A stretch of DNA of 61,931 nucleotides from Nitrosomonas sp. Nm166 (GTDB lineage: Bacteria > Pseudomonadota > Gammaproteobacteria > Burkholderiales > Nitrosomonadaceae): NCBI RefSeq assembly GCF_900112825.1, contig NZ_FONE01000014.1:1-61931 (forward strand), in the 5' to 3' direction. The notes beneath the pieces were generated by a model that ran no database searches, was not told the origin of the DNA, and saw only the letters and a program-made list of their open reading frames with translations. Positions 1-9,459 of the stretch are shown piece by piece (position 1 is the stretch's first letter; every line of letters begins with the position of its first letter). A program made the translations under genes and the position numbers.

Positions 1-85
1 TCAGCGTCGTCTTACCATGATCAACATGCCCTATCGTTCCTACATTAACATGTGGCTTCGAACGCTCAAATTTACTTTTTGCCAT
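1..85 (-). CDS. tuf: Elongation factor Tu, N-terminal fragment (window edge)
   Basis: EF-Tu delivers aminoacyl-tRNA to the ribosome in a GTP-dependent way. Reading the minus strand from the ATG at 85 gives [20 protein letters not shown] followed by VDHGKTTL, the canonical start with the GHVDHGKT P-loop. Only 28 codons lie in the window. A good Shine-Dalgarno (AAGGGGA) lies just upstream. It follows tRNA-Tyr, tRNA-Gly and tRNA-Thr on the same strand, the classical tufB operon order. Confidence 0.97.
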   Translation of the reverse strand, partial: MAKSKFERSKPHVNVGTIGHVDHGKTTL

Positions 86-135
86 CACTTGTTCCCCTTT
101 ACGTGCTTTAGCTATACCAATCCCATCATGCACCT

Positions 136-210
<75 letters not shown>

Positions 211-254
211 AAGCATAACAACATTATTAAACTTAAACCTGCAATTCTTCTAAT

Positions 255-328
255 TGGAGCGGGTGAAGGGAATCGAACCCTCGTCGTAAGCTTGGAAGGC
301 TTCTGCTCTACCATTGAGCTACACCCGC
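255..328 (-). tRNA. tRNA-Gly (TCC)
   Basis: The minus strand has acceptor GCGGGTG/CACCCGC, anticodon loop CTTCCAA (anticodon TCC), T-loop GTTCGATTC and an encoded CCA end. It lies between tRNA-Tyr and tRNA-Thr in the tuf tRNA cluster. Confidence 0.96.
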
Positions 329-420
329 GCATATCTCTACATCCATAGGCGAAGGCGAAAAACCATTAAGAATTAAATTAGCCACTCCCTCAACCTCATT
401 CTCTATACCAATTCCAGACG

Positions 421-505
<85 letters not shown>

Positions 506-548
506 AAACGAAACCAGTAATTATGAATATATTATATTCATAAGTCAA

Positions 549-637
549 TTAAGTTTTAGGCTATTTTAAGTTTTAGGCTATTAACTCTATTAGTAAGAAG
601 CTAATAATATAGCTAGTTTTATAATATAGCTAGTTTT
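549..637. repeat. Two independent 17-bp tandem doublets
   Basis: The intergenic stretch between tRNA-Tyr and the permease gene holds two exact back-to-back duplications of different sequence. TTAAGTTTTAGGCTATT occurs at 549-565 and 566-582; ATAATATAGCTAGTTTT occurs at 604-620 and 621-637. Both units are 17 bp long. No gene or terminator explains them. Confidence 0.85.
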
Positions 638-668
638 ATTGAAGATTATTAACAACTCATTAAACCGG

Positions 669-1646
669 CTATTTTAAACGGATTCTCGGATCAACAAGTG
701 TATAAGATATATCTGTTAGGACCAAGCCCACTATATATAGCACTGAACCCCAAAAAACCATGGCTCTCACGATCGCGAAGTCCTGTGAGTTGATAGCATC
801 AATGGTATAGCTACCAAGACCCGGTATCCCAAAAAACGATTCAACCAACAAACTGCCTAAAAATAGCAAAGGTACTACCACAACCACACCCGTTAAGATA
901 GGAATTAATGCATTTCCTAATACGTGTTTGAATAAAACAATGCGTTCAGACAGTCCTTTTGCTCTGGCTGTGCGTACATACTCCTTATTCATTTCTTCTA
1001 AAAAAATTGTGCGATACCAACGCACACTTGATCCAAGGCTACTTATTATGCCTATTATGACGGGCAATAACAGAAATTTTCCTGCATCCAATCCACTCTC
1101 ATAGCCTGAGATAGGCACCAGATGCCATAGCTTGCTTACTAAAAATTGCCCAGCAATGATATAAAACAAGCTGGAAATCGACATGAGCGCCACGCATAGA
1201 ATTACCCCCCAGAAATCGATGTAAGTTGCACGAAAGAAAACCATCAGTAACGCAAAAGTAATATGCACTATTAATCCCAGGATAAAGACGGGCAATGCAA
1301 TGGCAAGACTGGGAATCATGCGCGACTTGATTTCCTGCGCAATATCCCGCCCATCATCTGCCTGTCCAAAATCAAAGATGAACATCGATATTGATTTCTC
1401 AAAAAAAATTGTTTTAGTTAACTTCTCCCATCCTTCCTTTTCCTGATTGAAAAGTAAAGGTTTATCATAGCCTCGTTCGATTTTCCATTTCTCAATTGCT
1501 TCGGGCGATACATATTTAATACCCAACTGCATACGTGCCATATCATCAGGCGTATTGACTACGAAAAACAAAGTAAAAGTAATAAGATTCACACCGATAA
1601 GAATTGGTATCGCATACAGGGCACGCCGAAGAATATAGTTAAGCAT
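669..1646 (-). CDS. Peptide/nickel-type ABC transporter permease (OppB/DppB/YejB-like)
   Basis: This is an inner-membrane permease of the binding-protein-dependent peptide transporter family. The N-terminus (YILRRALYAIPILIGVNLIT) and the C-terminal ISYTLVDPRIRLK are diagnostic of OppB-type subunits. Several membrane helices are visible, and an EAA-type loop lies around EYVRTARAKGLSE. I prefer the ATG at 1646; a GTG at 1652 is the alternative. The gene lies 21 bp after the substrate-binding protein and is followed by the repeats and the tRNA cluster, so the usual OppC-type partner and ATPases are not adjacent. Substrate specificity cannot be read from the sequence. Confidence 0.88.
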   Translation of the reverse strand: MLNYILRRALYAIPILIGVNLITFTLFFVVNTPDDMARMQLGIKYVSPEAIEKWKIERGYDKPLLFNQEKEGWEKLTKTIFFEKSISMFIFDFGQADDGRDIAQEIKSRMIPSLAIALPVFILGLIVHITFALLMVFFRATYIDFWGVILCVALMSISSLFYIIAGQFLVSKLWHLVPISGYESGLDAGKFLLLPVIIGIISSLGSSVRWYRTIFLEEMNKEYVRTARAKGLSERIVLFKHVLGNALIPILTGVVVVVPLLFLGSLLVESFFGIPGLGSYTIDAINSQDFAIVRAMVFWGSVLYIVGLVLTDISYTLVDPRIRLK

Positions 1647-1667
1647 CGTCACTACTCAGTCGCAACT

Positions 1668-3914
1668 TTAAGATGATGGTATATTGTTTACCGCAGTGCT
1701 ACTTTCTCGGCGTCGGAAAGCCATGGCTGCCGGAATAAAACTGATTATCAACATAGCCAGCATCACTGCTATTGGCCACAAGACAGGCTCATTCCATTCC
1801 CGTCGTTTCTGATCTCTCAAATTCGCATCGATCCTGAAATATTTAAGGTTATTATTCGATATTCTGTTTGGTTTTACATTCTGGTACCAGGCGTGATACA
1901 AACCATAGTCTTTTGGATGATATCCCCATAACCAAGGGGCATCATGCTGTAATATCTCTACCATACGATCGATTATTTGCTGACGCTTGGGTCCATCTTC
2001 TATGTTCTTCATCTGTTCAAATAACTGATTATATTCAGTATTATCATAATTAGCAGCATTTTCCCCATTATTGCCCACTTTACGTTGCGGCCCATACAAC
2101 AAAAAAAGAAAATTCTCTGGATCAGGGTAATCCGCATTCCACCCCCACTCAAAAATCTGTGCATTTCCTTTACGGATTTTGTCTTGGAAGCGATTATAGT
2201 CAGTGCTTCTGACTACTAATTGTATATTTAGCTTCTGGAACTGCTTACGCATCCAATCAAGCTTAGACCTATCTTCCGCAGTACGTGCAGTCACATCAAA
2301 ATACAGAATAAGTGGTGCGCCTGTTTTCTGATCTATTCCATCTGGATAGCCTGCTTCTGCGAGCAAAGCTTTTGCTACTTGAATAGATTTACGCTGCGGC
2401 CGATTATTAATCCAGTCATACACAACTGGATTAACGCCTTCTTTTCCTTCGCGATAGCCTGCAATACCTGGCGCAATAGGACTTTGAGCTGGCAATCCAC
2501 GGCCATTTGCAAAAATTGAGATAAATTCCTCATAGTCCACAGCAATTGAAATTGCTTGCCTCAATTTCCTGGCCGACTCGCGCTGTTGCTCATTACTTCC
2601 ACCAACAACGGGGTCTAACATATTAAATCCCATATAATAAGTAGATACCGCCACAGTTGTCTCCAGCCTGATTCCTTGCGCTGCCATTTCTTCGGTAACT
2701 GTTGCTTCCCCGTGCCCTACCAATTGCACAGCCTGATCAAAACTATCTGAGCCAATCCCGCTAGCATCATAATAACCTTGCAAAAACTTGTTCCATCGCG
2801 GAATGCTCTCTTTTTCTCGGGTAAAAATGACTTTGTCAATGAATGGCAATTCCCTGCCAGCGTCCATCAATAAACCATTTTCTTGATCTTCTGGCATGCC
2901 TTCGGTTGGATAATATTCACCATGGAAATTAGGGTTTCTTTCCAATACCATTCTTAAATTCGGATTATTTTCTGTGAGCATATAAGGACCTGTGCCAATC
3001 GGATACCAATCTAATGTAATGTTCTTTTGTATCAATTCCTTCTGAGAATAGAACGCATCAGCTTCCCAAGGAACTGGTGCAAAAAAAGGCATCGCTAACC
3101 AATAGATAAATTGTGGGTAATTACCTTTTATTTTGATGCGGTAAGTATATCTATCAATAACTTGCACTCCTTCTAAAGGATAATTTCTTAGATCCAGATA
3201 TGTTCCTCCTTCAGATCGTTCTGGATTGACTTGTTTTAACACATCGACATAATCCTTAAGTCCTATTATATAGTCTGCCATCAGTCCATATATCGGGGAG
3301 TGCAGTCGAGGATGCGCCAGCCTCTTGATCTGATAAATATAATCTTCCGCTGTTAATTCACGTGTACCAGTTCGAGAAAAATCAGATAACTTGAATATTG
3401 AAGCTAATTCTTGATCACCTAAATTATGATACAACCAATCACCCTGCTCGTCTTTTGCAAGTGCTGGATGCGGTTGAAAAAAAATTCCTGGTTTAATTGA
3501 AATTTCATAAATACTATAAGCAACATCTGTAGCCGGCGCATCATTCTGTAATTGATGACCTTCAATATCGAAATGCCTTACCACAGGTATTTCTTTTGCC
3601 GTTAAAGGTATCAATGCAAAAGGTCGTTTCAAATAATGATACTGCAGTGGAGGCTCATAAATCTGTGCAGTAAATTGAATCTCATTGGAACTGTAGGATT
3701 GCACTGGATCAAGATGCTTAGGGCGTTCTGTAAATACACTATAAAGTATATTTTTTCCAGTATCGATTGCTGAATATGGATTATTCCAATTATGCTCATC
3801 GCAGGCCGCTAATAGGACCGCAAATGAAATCAGTAGCCACGACATATTAATCATCTTGATCATGATAACCAGAATTGAAGTTAATTTAAATAAACATCCG
3901 TACCTCGTAGACAT
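1668..3914 (-). CDS. Family 5 extracellular solute-binding lipoprotein with C-terminal membrane anchor
   Basis: This is a peptide-type substrate-binding protein of about 750 residues, much longer than the usual 530-600. It has a hydrophobic leader ending in a lipobox (LLAAC), a family 5 body (GTGPYMLTENNPN, RQAISIAVDYEEF), and then an unusual C-terminal hydrophobic helix near residues 717-735 followed by an arginine-rich tail (FRRRE). It would therefore be held in the membrane at both ends. The start is uncertain: ATGs also occur at 3863, 3854 and 3845, nearer the leader. The permease follows directly. The gene diverges from fabI, leaving only about 77 bp for both promoters. Confidence 0.85.
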   Translation of the reverse strand: MSTRYGCLFKLTSILVIMIKMINMSWLLISFAVLLAACDEHNWNNPYSAIDTGKNILYSVFTERPKHLDPVQSYSSNEIQFTAQIYEPPLQYHYLKRPFALIPLTAKEIPVVRHFDIEGHQLQNDAPATDVAYSIYEISIKPGIFFQPHPALAKDEQGDWLYHNLGDQELASIFKLSDFSRTGTRELTAEDYIYQIKRLAHPRLHSPIYGLMADYIIGLKDYVDVLKQVNPERSEGGTYLDLRNYPLEGVQVIDRYTYRIKIKGNYPQFIYWLAMPFFAPVPWEADAFYSQKELIQKNITLDWYPIGTGPYMLTENNPNLRMVLERNPNFHGEYYPTEGMPEDQENGLLMDAGRELPFIDKVIFTREKESIPRWNKFLQGYYDASGIGSDSFDQAVQLVGHGEATVTEEMAAQGIRLETTVAVSTYYMGFNMLDPVVGGSNEQQRESARKLRQAISIAVDYEEFISIFANGRGLPAQSPIAPGIAGYREGKEGVNPVVYDWINNRPQRKSIQVAKALLAEAGYPDGIDQKTGAPLILYFDVTARTAEDRSKLDWMRKQFQKLNIQLVVRSTDYNRFQDKIRKGNAQIFEWGWNADYPDPENFLFLLYGPQRKVGNNGENAANYDNTEYNQLFEQMKNIEDGPKRQQIIDRMVEILQHDAPWLWGYHPKDYGLYHAWYQNVKPNRISNNNLKYFRIDANLRDQKRREWNEPVLWPIAVMLAMLIISFIPAAMAFRRRESSTAVNNIPSS

Positions 3915-3991
3915 CAGCTATTGCACAACTCCCCCTTCTCCTGTCCTTCAGCTATAATTCGTCAATTCTCTAAATTTTACAAGGAAATTAT

Positions 3992-4777
3992 ATGGGGTTT
4001 CTCAAGGACAAACGTATACTCATTACCGGACTTCTCAGTAACCGTTCAATCGCTTACGGTATCGCCAAAGCAATGAAGCGTGAAGGGGCAATATTAGCAT
4101 TCACTTATCAGGGCGAAGAGGTGCGTGGGCGAGTCGAGAAACTGGCACATGAATTTGACAGTAACTTGCTATTTCCCTGTGATGTGGCCAGCGATAACGA
4201 GATCATGTTGTGCTTTGAAAATTTACAAAAACATTGGGATGGTTTGGATTGTATTATTCATTCCATTGCCTTTGCCCCACGTGAAGCATTAACTGGCGAT
4301 TATCTGGAAAGTATTAATAGAGAAGCTTTTCGCATTGCGCATGACATCAGCGCCTATAGTTTCTCTGCACTTGCCAAAGTGGCGCTGCCTCTAATGCAAA
4401 GTAGGAATGGCTCATTGCTAACATTAAGTTATCTAGGTGCAGTACGGGTAATGCCAAATTACAATGTGATGGGTTTGGCTAAAGCCAGTCTTGAAGCAAA
4501 TGTCCGTTTCATGGCTTCTAGCCTGGGTCCTAAGGGAATACGCGTAAATGCCATCTCTGCTGGTCCGATTAAAACTCTGGCTGCAGCCGGTATTGGAAAT
4601 TTTGGAAAATTATTAGGCTATACAGAAAAGGTTTCACCGCTACGCCGCAACGTTACAATTGACGAAGTAGGAAATGTTGCAGCTTTTCTGTGCAGCGATC
4701 TAGCTAGTGGCATTACCGGAGAAATAACCTATGTTGATGCAGGTTTTAACACGGTCGCTTTTAACCTTATGGACTAA
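3992..4777 (+). CDS. fabI: Enoyl-[acyl-carrier-protein] reductase (NADH)
   Basis: FabI carries out the last reduction in each cycle of fatty acid elongation in the cytosol. The 261-residue SDR-fold protein begins [20 protein letters not shown], the divergent FabI nucleotide-binding start. The catalytic residues Y147, Y157 and K164 (NYNVMGLAK) are present at the FabI spacing. An RBS-like AAGGAA lies just before the ATG. It is monocistronic and converges on ppiD with an 18-bp gap. The normal length and intact motifs leave little doubt. Confidence 0.97.
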   Translation: MGFLKDKRILITGLLSNRSIAYGIAKAMKREGAILAFTYQGEEVRGRVEKLAHEFDSNLLFPCDVASDNEIMLCFENLQKHWDGLDCIIHSIAFAPREALTGDYLESINREAFRIAHDISAYSFSALAKVALPLMQSRNGSLLTLSYLGAVRVMPNYNVMGLAKASLEANVRFMASSLGPKGIRVNAISAGPIKTLAAAGIGNFGKLLGYTEKVSPLRRNVTIDEVGNVAAFLCSDLASGITGEITYVDAGFNTVAFNLMD

Positions 4778-4794
4778 TTAATTGCAGAGCTAGG

Positions 4795-6675
4795 TTAGAA
4801 GCTATCTTGTTTAACTTTCACATCATATTGTTTCCGGAGCCCAGCAAGATAAGAAGATACCTCTTCTTGAGTAATCATTTGTTGTAGCTGTCTATTAAAA
4901 TTATTAAGCTTTGTTTCTTGTGTAGGCTCCGGTTCTATAACTTTATTAATTCGTATCAGATTAAACTCACCTCTTGGATTTGCTGCTCCTACATACACTG
5001 GCAGACTACTGGTCTCTACTCTGAAAATTGCTCGCAGAGTTTCATGATCTAAGCCTTGCGATTGCATGTAAGATACTTGCTTGGCTTCACCCCAGCTGAC
5101 ATCAGCATCTTCACCGGCCTGTAAGCGTGCAAGTTTTGCTTCTCCTTCTTCAATTGCCTTTGCTTCAGCCATTTGCCTCTTGAGCTTCTCAATAATTTGA
5201 TCCTTAACCGTCATTAATGACTGCGCAGCGGCAGGTTTATGTTCAATGACACGAGCCGATACCAATGTATCGGGTTTCACTTCGATAGCTTCGGTATTAC
5301 GCTGATTAGAAATCGCATCATCAGAAAAAACAGCTGATAGCAATTTTTCATTAGCAATAATAAAAGGTTCTGTTGAATTTCTTGTGATCCAATCCGATTG
5401 TTGTATCGTTAATCCAAACTTTTCTGCTGCTGCTTGAAGGCTATCAGATTGTTCATAGACAACATTTCTGAAATCCTCAGTAATTTCCCCAAAAACGCTT
5501 CCCACCATCTGCAGTTTCAGCTTATTCTCAATTTGTTCTCGCACATCTTCCAGGCTGGGGCGTCTTTGTTCCTTAATATCAGTTAACTGGATCACATGTA
5601 AGCCAAAATCGGTTTCTACAATGTCACTGATCTCACCCAATTGCATAGAGAAAATCTTATCCTCAAAAGACTTAACCATTACACCGCGACTAAAGAAACC
5701 AAGGTCTCCGCCGCGAGCTGCAGAACCAGGATCATCCGAGTGTTCTTTTGCGATTTCTCCAAATTGCTCTGGATTCTGCTTAACTTGTTCTAATATATTT
5801 TCAGCTTTCTCTCGAGCCAACCGCCTCTCATCTTCTGAAGCATCAGTCGAAACACTGATCAAGATGTGGCTGGCCTTGCGTTCTTCAGGTTGACTAAATT
5901 CGTCTTGATGTTCTGCAAAATAAGCATTGACCGCTTCGTCACTGACTGTTTCATTTTTAGCGACTTCATCCAGTGATAAAACTAAATATTCAATCCGCAC
6001 GCGCTCAGGTAAATGAAAATCCGTTTGATGTTTTTCATAGTAAGCATTAATATCCGCTTCTTCCGGTGTCACTTGCGATAAAAATTGTTCTGGTTCTATC
6101 TTCGATTGACTGACTTCACGTTGCACTTCACTTAAATATCTCACTTTTTCAGCGACTGTTTTAGGCGCAAATCCATTTTCACTATAGCCATCTAGCAATT
6201 GCTGCAATAAAAGCTCTTGACGCACACGCGATTCAAATATTGTCGGTGTCAACCCTTGATTGCGCAATAACTCCTCGTACTGCTGCTTAGAAAATTTATT
6301 ATCTTTCTGAAAAGCAGGTACATCACGAATTGTTTTTATAAGTTGCGAATCAAGAACAATAAATTCATTGCTAATGGCTTCTCGGCGAAGTAATCGTTGT
6401 TGAATGAGCCTTTCCAGAACTGAATTTTTTACTTCGAAACTATCCAGCATTGCACTGTCAAAATTAGCACCCAGCATGGCTCGCATTCTTTCGTGATGAT
6501 CGCGCAAAGCTTGTTCGTACTCACGACGCGGTATTTCTTCCCCATCAACTATTGCAACATAGCCCTCGTCACCCATATTACGATATGATTCAACCCCCCA
6601 AAACAAAAAGGGCAATACCGCCAACCCCATTATGACTTGAACGACACGTTTCTTACGGTTGACAAAATCAAACAC
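4795..6675 (-). CDS. ppiD: Periplasmic folding chaperone, PpiD/SurA-N type
   Basis: PpiD is an inner-membrane-anchored periplasmic chaperone near the Sec translocon. The 626-residue protein has a short cytosolic N-terminus, one membrane helix at about 12-28 (IMGLAVLPFLFWGV), a SurA-N-like region, a parvulin domain at about 265-365 (KASHILI, GGDLGFFSRG, FGLHVIQL) and a C-terminal chaperone region. Length and architecture match PpiD. It lies downstream of hupB-tRNAVal-tRNAAsp, an order I associate with betaproteobacteria (E. coli has hupB-ppiD). Confidence 0.93.
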   Translation of the reverse strand: MFDFVNRKKRVVQVIMGLAVLPFLFWGVESYRNMGDEGYVAIVDGEEIPRREYEQALRDHHERMRAMLGANFDSAMLDSFEVKNSVLERLIQQRLLRREAISNEFIVLDSQLIKTIRDVPAFQKDNKFSKQQYEELLRNQGLTPTIFESRVRQELLLQQLLDGYSENGFAPKTVAEKVRYLSEVQREVSQSKIEPEQFLSQVTPEEADINAYYEKHQTDFHLPERVRIEYLVLSLDEVAKNETVSDEAVNAYFAEHQDEFSQPEERKASHILISVSTDASEDERRLAREKAENILEQVKQNPEQFGEIAKEHSDDPGSAARGGDLGFFSRGVMVKSFEDKIFSMQLGEISDIVETDFGLHVIQLTDIKEQRRPSLEDVREQIENKLKLQMVGSVFGEITEDFRNVVYEQSDSLQAAAEKFGLTIQQSDWITRNSTEPFIIANEKLLSAVFSDDAISNQRNTEAIEVKPDTLVSARVIEHKPAAAQSLMTVKDQIIEKLKRQMAEAKAIEEGEAKLARLQAGEDADVSWGEAKQVSYMQSQGLDHETLRAIFRVETSSLPVYVGAANPRGEFNLIRINKVIEPEPTQETKLNNFNRQLQQMITQEEVSSYLAGLRKQYDVKVKQDSF

Positions 6676-6750
6676 AATTAGAACCCGAAAATACGAAGAA
6701 GTGGAAAAAAAATCGAAAAATTATCGTTACTGTAACTGATAAATTTTATT

Positions 6751-6827
6751 TGGCGGAGTGGACGGGACTCGAACCCGCGACCCCCGGCGTGACAGGCCGG
6801 TATTCTAACCAACTGAACTACCACTCC
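6751..6827 (-). tRNA. tRNA-Asp (GTC)
   Basis: The minus strand has acceptor GGAGTGG/CCACTCC, anticodon loop CTGTCAC (anticodon GTC), T-loop GTTCGAGTC and encoded CCA. It sits between ppiD and tRNA-Val. Confidence 0.96.
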
Positions 6828-6846
6828 TAGAACTCGTTAAACTGAC

Positions 6847-6922
6847 TGGTGGGTGCTGACGGGATCGAACCGCCGACATTCGCCTTGTAAGGGCGACGCT
6901 CTACCAGCTGAGCTAAGCACCC
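6847..6922 (-). tRNA. tRNA-Val (TAC)
   Basis: The minus strand has acceptor GGGTGCT/AGCACCC, anticodon loop CTTACAA (anticodon TAC), T-loop GTTCGATCC and encoded CCA. It starts 14 bp after the hupB stop, so it is probably cotranscribed with hupB. Confidence 0.96.
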
Positions 6923-6936
6923 AATCATAAAGCTCG

Positions 6937-7209
6937 CTAGTTTACTGCATCTTTTAGTGCTTTACCAGCACTGAATTTAGGAACCTTTGCTGCTTTGATT
7001 TTAATAGCGGCACCAGTACGTGGATTACGGCCTGTACGTGCAGCTCTTGTACCAACTTTAAAAGTTCCAAATCCGACCAGCGTTACACTTTCGTTTTTTT
7101 TAAGCGCCCCTTTTATTGCGGTTAATGCACCATCTAACGCACTACCTGCTGAGGCTTTGGAAATTTTAGCTGACTTTGCGATAGCTTCGATAAGTTCGGA
7201 TTTGTTCAT
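6937..7209 (-). CDS. hupB: DNA-binding protein HU, beta type
   Basis: HU is a small nucleoid protein that bends DNA. The 90-residue sequence has the full HU fold: [20 protein letters not shown] at the start, the GFGTFKV segment, and the DNA-binding arm [15 protein letters not shown] with the conserved proline. The upstream GGGG-containing RBS is strong. The order hupB, tRNA-Val, tRNA-Asp, ppiD suggests one transcript. The lon gene that often precedes hupB is absent; a promoter occupies that space. Confidence 0.96.
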   Translation of the reverse strand: MNKSELIEAIAKSAKISKASAGSALDGALTAIKGALKKNESVTLVGFGTFKVGTRAARTGRNPRTGAAIKIKAAKVPKFSAGKALKDAVN

Positions 7210-7265
7210 ATAATTCCCCTTCTAAGTTAATGGTAATTAAATCACAAGCAAGTACTGCAAACGTT

Positions 7266-7294
7266 CTTATATCAAGCTGTCAACGCCTGGTCAA
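7266..7294 (-). promoter_or_regulatory. Sigma70-type promoter for hupB
   Basis: On the minus strand TTGACC (7289-7294) and TATAAG (7266-7271) are separated by exactly 17 bp. The pair sits about 57 bp before the hupB ATG. It is a good match to the -35/-10 consensus. A second TTGACA lies inside the spacer. Confidence 0.6.
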
Positions 7295-7436
7295 GCAAAT
7301 TAAGGCTTCCCGTTACATCGCTGATTTAGTCATTTCACTCATTTTGACAAGAACTATCATTAGCATTAACTTTAAGTCTATAAAAACTAACCACTCTATT
7401 CTAAAGCTATCCAGAATTTCTTGATAAAATTTTATA

Positions 7437-8429
7437 TCAATAAATCTCTGTTTTTTGTTCCCGATTTAACAACACTTCAACCGCATTTCGAGCTGCCACA
7501 CCCTCATGAAGAATACTGCAAACTGCTTGGGTAATAGGCATTTCAATATTTAACTGATTACCTAATCGCAATACTGATCGCGCCGTATGTACCCCCTCAG
7601 CAACATGCCCTAATTCATTCAGAATATCGCTTAATGACTTCCCTTCAGCCAGCATCAATCCCACTTGCCTATTTCGCGACAAATCGCCAGTACTCGTCAG
7701 AATTAGATCACCAACCCCAGCTAGTCCCATAAAAGTCTTCATATTCCCACCCAAGCCGAGCCCTAATCGGGTAATCTCCATTAGTCCCCGTGTAATTAAT
7801 GCAGCGCGGGCATTATGCCCAAACCCAAGGCCGTCAGAGATGCCTGCTGCAATGGTAATCACATTCTTTATGGCACCCCCTGTTTCCACGCCAATCACAT
7901 CCTGGCTGGTATAAATACGTAATCTCGAACTATGCAATTCAGTGGCCACCTTGCATGAAAAATCTGTATCTTTAGATGCTAGCGTTAACGCAGTAGGCAA
8001 ACCTTGCGCTACCTCTTCCGCAAAACTAGGGCCAGAAAATACCCCACAGGACGGCAATACAGTAGAGTATTCTTCTTCAACTATTTGATGAGGCAACTTG
8101 GAGGTTTGCGATTCAAATCCTTTACAACCCCATAGAATGGGTACTCTAATTTTGCTTGCTGCAATTGCGCGCAAAGTTTCACGTAAACCAGCAATAGGCA
8201 CAACAATTAAAGCAAGATCTGCGGTGTCTAATGCCTCAGTAAGTACTGCCGTGATTTTCAAAGACTCTGGTAAACCATAACCTGCCAAGAAATTTTGATT
8301 GACTCGATGAGTCCCCATCTCTTTCGCGTGATCTGGATCCTTCGTCCACAGACTGACTTGATGGCGTGCCGATAAATTAATTGCTAATGCTGAACCCCAT
8401 GCACCTGCACCTAATATGGCAATTTTCAT
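7437..8429 (-). CDS. gpsA: Glycerol-3-phosphate dehydrogenase [NAD(P)+]
   Basis: GpsA reduces dihydroxyacetone phosphate to sn-glycerol 3-phosphate, the phospholipid backbone. It begins MKIAILGAGAWGSALAINLS, a Rossmann GxGxxG motif. Family motifs GPSFAEEVAQGLPTA, GGAIKNVITIAAGISDG (catalytic Lys) and MGLAGVGDLILT are present. The ATG at 8429 overlaps the upstream stop as ATGA, so I prefer it over the TTG nine bases earlier. This gives 330 residues, the normal size. It is the last gene of the yibN-grxC-secB-SH3-gpsA series. Confidence 0.96.
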   Translation of the reverse strand: MKIAILGAGAWGSALAINLSARHQVSLWTKDPDHAKEMGTHRVNQNFLAGYGLPESLKITAVLTEALDTADLALIVVPIAGLRETLRAIAASKIRVPILWGCKGFESQTSKLPHQIVEEEYSTVLPSCGVFSGPSFAEEVAQGLPTALTLASKDTDFSCKVATELHSSRLRIYTSQDVIGVETGGAIKNVITIAAGISDGLGFGHNARAALITRGLMEITRLGLGLGGNMKTFMGLAGVGDLILTSTGDLSRNRQVGLMLAEGKSLSDILNELGHVAEGVHTARSVLRLGNQLNIEMPITQAVCSILHEGVAARNAVEVLLNREQKTEIY

Positions 8430-8911
8430 GAACCCCAAACCTGATTGACTTTGACATAACCAGTTTGTCCATCGGAGTGACGCACTCTTACCCAGCCCTT
8501 AGTATCGGAATCCAGCCATTCCAAAACAATATTTTCTTCAGCTTGGAATACTAGCATTGAATTCGTCTCTGCGGATTGGTATATATCAGCGAGCGGCACT
8601 GTCACAACTACATAACGTTGTTGACTTAATGCCTTTTTCTCAACCCACGCAAGACTGCCGCTACTATCGCGTACTTTTGCCCAACCTTCCACATCTACGA
8701 TAACCTCAACTGGAAGATGAAGACTTGCCACATATAGCTTATCCGCTCTGAGGGATGGTGCGTCATACATCACAACAGCGTTCTCTGCTATTGAAAAATA
8801 TTCCATCTCAGCAATTGTGTAACCAGGCACAAACAACAAGATGCCAGTCAAAAAAGCATTTACTTTGCTTTTTAACGAGAATACCTTAATCAAGTCTTTT
8901 CTCATTGACAT
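8426..8911 (-). CDS. Exported SH3-domain protein
   Basis: This 161-residue protein has a signal-like hydrophobic segment (residues 16-34, ending near TIAEM) followed by two bacterial SH3-like repeats: about 40-96 (YDAPSLRADKLYVAS, GWAKVRDSSGSLAWVEK) and 100-160 (IYQSAETNSMLVF, GWVRVRHSDGQTGYVK). Such domains usually bind cell-wall peptides, which would place it in the periplasm; its specific role is unknown. It is coupled to gpsA by a 4-bp ATGA overlap and lies 32 bp after secB. Confidence 0.8.
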   Translation of the reverse strand: MSMRKDLIKVFSLKSKVNAFLTGILLFVPGYTIAEMEYFSIAENAVVMYDAPSLRADKLYVASLHLPVEVIVDVEGWAKVRDSSGSLAWVEKKALSQQRYVVVTVPLADIYQSAETNSMLVFQAEENIVLEWLDSDTKGWVRVRHSDGQTGYVKVNQVWGS

Positions 8912-8943
8912 ACATTGTATTATCCTTCAGTTCTTTCTAATTT

Positions 8944-9390
8944 TTATTGGTTCTCGTTTTTATGGGCCTCTGCTTTTTTTTGGTGATAGATTGCTTCAAA
9001 ATTTACTGGACTGAGAATGACGGGTGGAAAGCCGGCGCGTGTCACAGTATCTGACACGACTTCACGCAAATAAGGAAATAGGATATTCGGACACCCAATC
9101 CCCAGAACGGGATCTATTTCTTCATCCGATAAGTTTCGAATACGAAAAATCCCTGCTTCATGAACTTCAACCAGAAACATTGTTTTGTCTTTGATTTTAG
9201 CTGTTATTGTCACTGTTAATAGCACTTCATATAGCCCTTCATCAATACTCTCATGCTTACCCCCGAGCTGCATGTTAATCTCAGGCGCATCTCTTTCTAA
9301 AAAAATAGTGGGCGCATTAGGAATTTCCAAAGACAAATCTTTTACATAAATTTTTTCTATGGCAAAAATTGGTTGCGGCTGTTCGCTCAT
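8944..9390 (-). CDS. secB: Protein-export chaperone SecB
   Basis: SecB is a cytosolic tetrameric chaperone that keeps preproteins unfolded and passes them to SecA. The 148-residue protein carries SecB family motifs: FAIEKIYVKDLSLEIPNAP near the start, LLTVTITAKI, and the strongly conserved GCPNILFPYLREVVSDT with GFPPVILSPVNF. Neighbours grxC (upstream) and gpsA (downstream) reproduce the proteobacterial yibN-grxC-secB-gpsA cluster. Confidence 0.97.
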   Translation of the reverse strand: MSEQPQPIFAIEKIYVKDLSLEIPNAPTIFLERDAPEINMQLGGKHESIDEGLYEVLLTVTITAKIKDKTMFLVEVHEAGIFRIRNLSDEEIDPVLGIGCPNILFPYLREVVSDTVTRAGFPPVILSPVNFEAIYHQKKAEAHKNENQ

Positions 9391-9459
9391 CTTTATTTTT
9401 ACTCGGAAGAATGTTTAATAAAAAGTTAACGCATCAAACTGGAACTGCCTTCATTCCAA

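Noticed and set aside
7230..7424. 64-codon plus-strand frame upstream of hupB
   Set aside because: It overlaps the hupB promoter, has no recognisable motif and biased hydrophobic content typical of AT-rich non-coding DNA.
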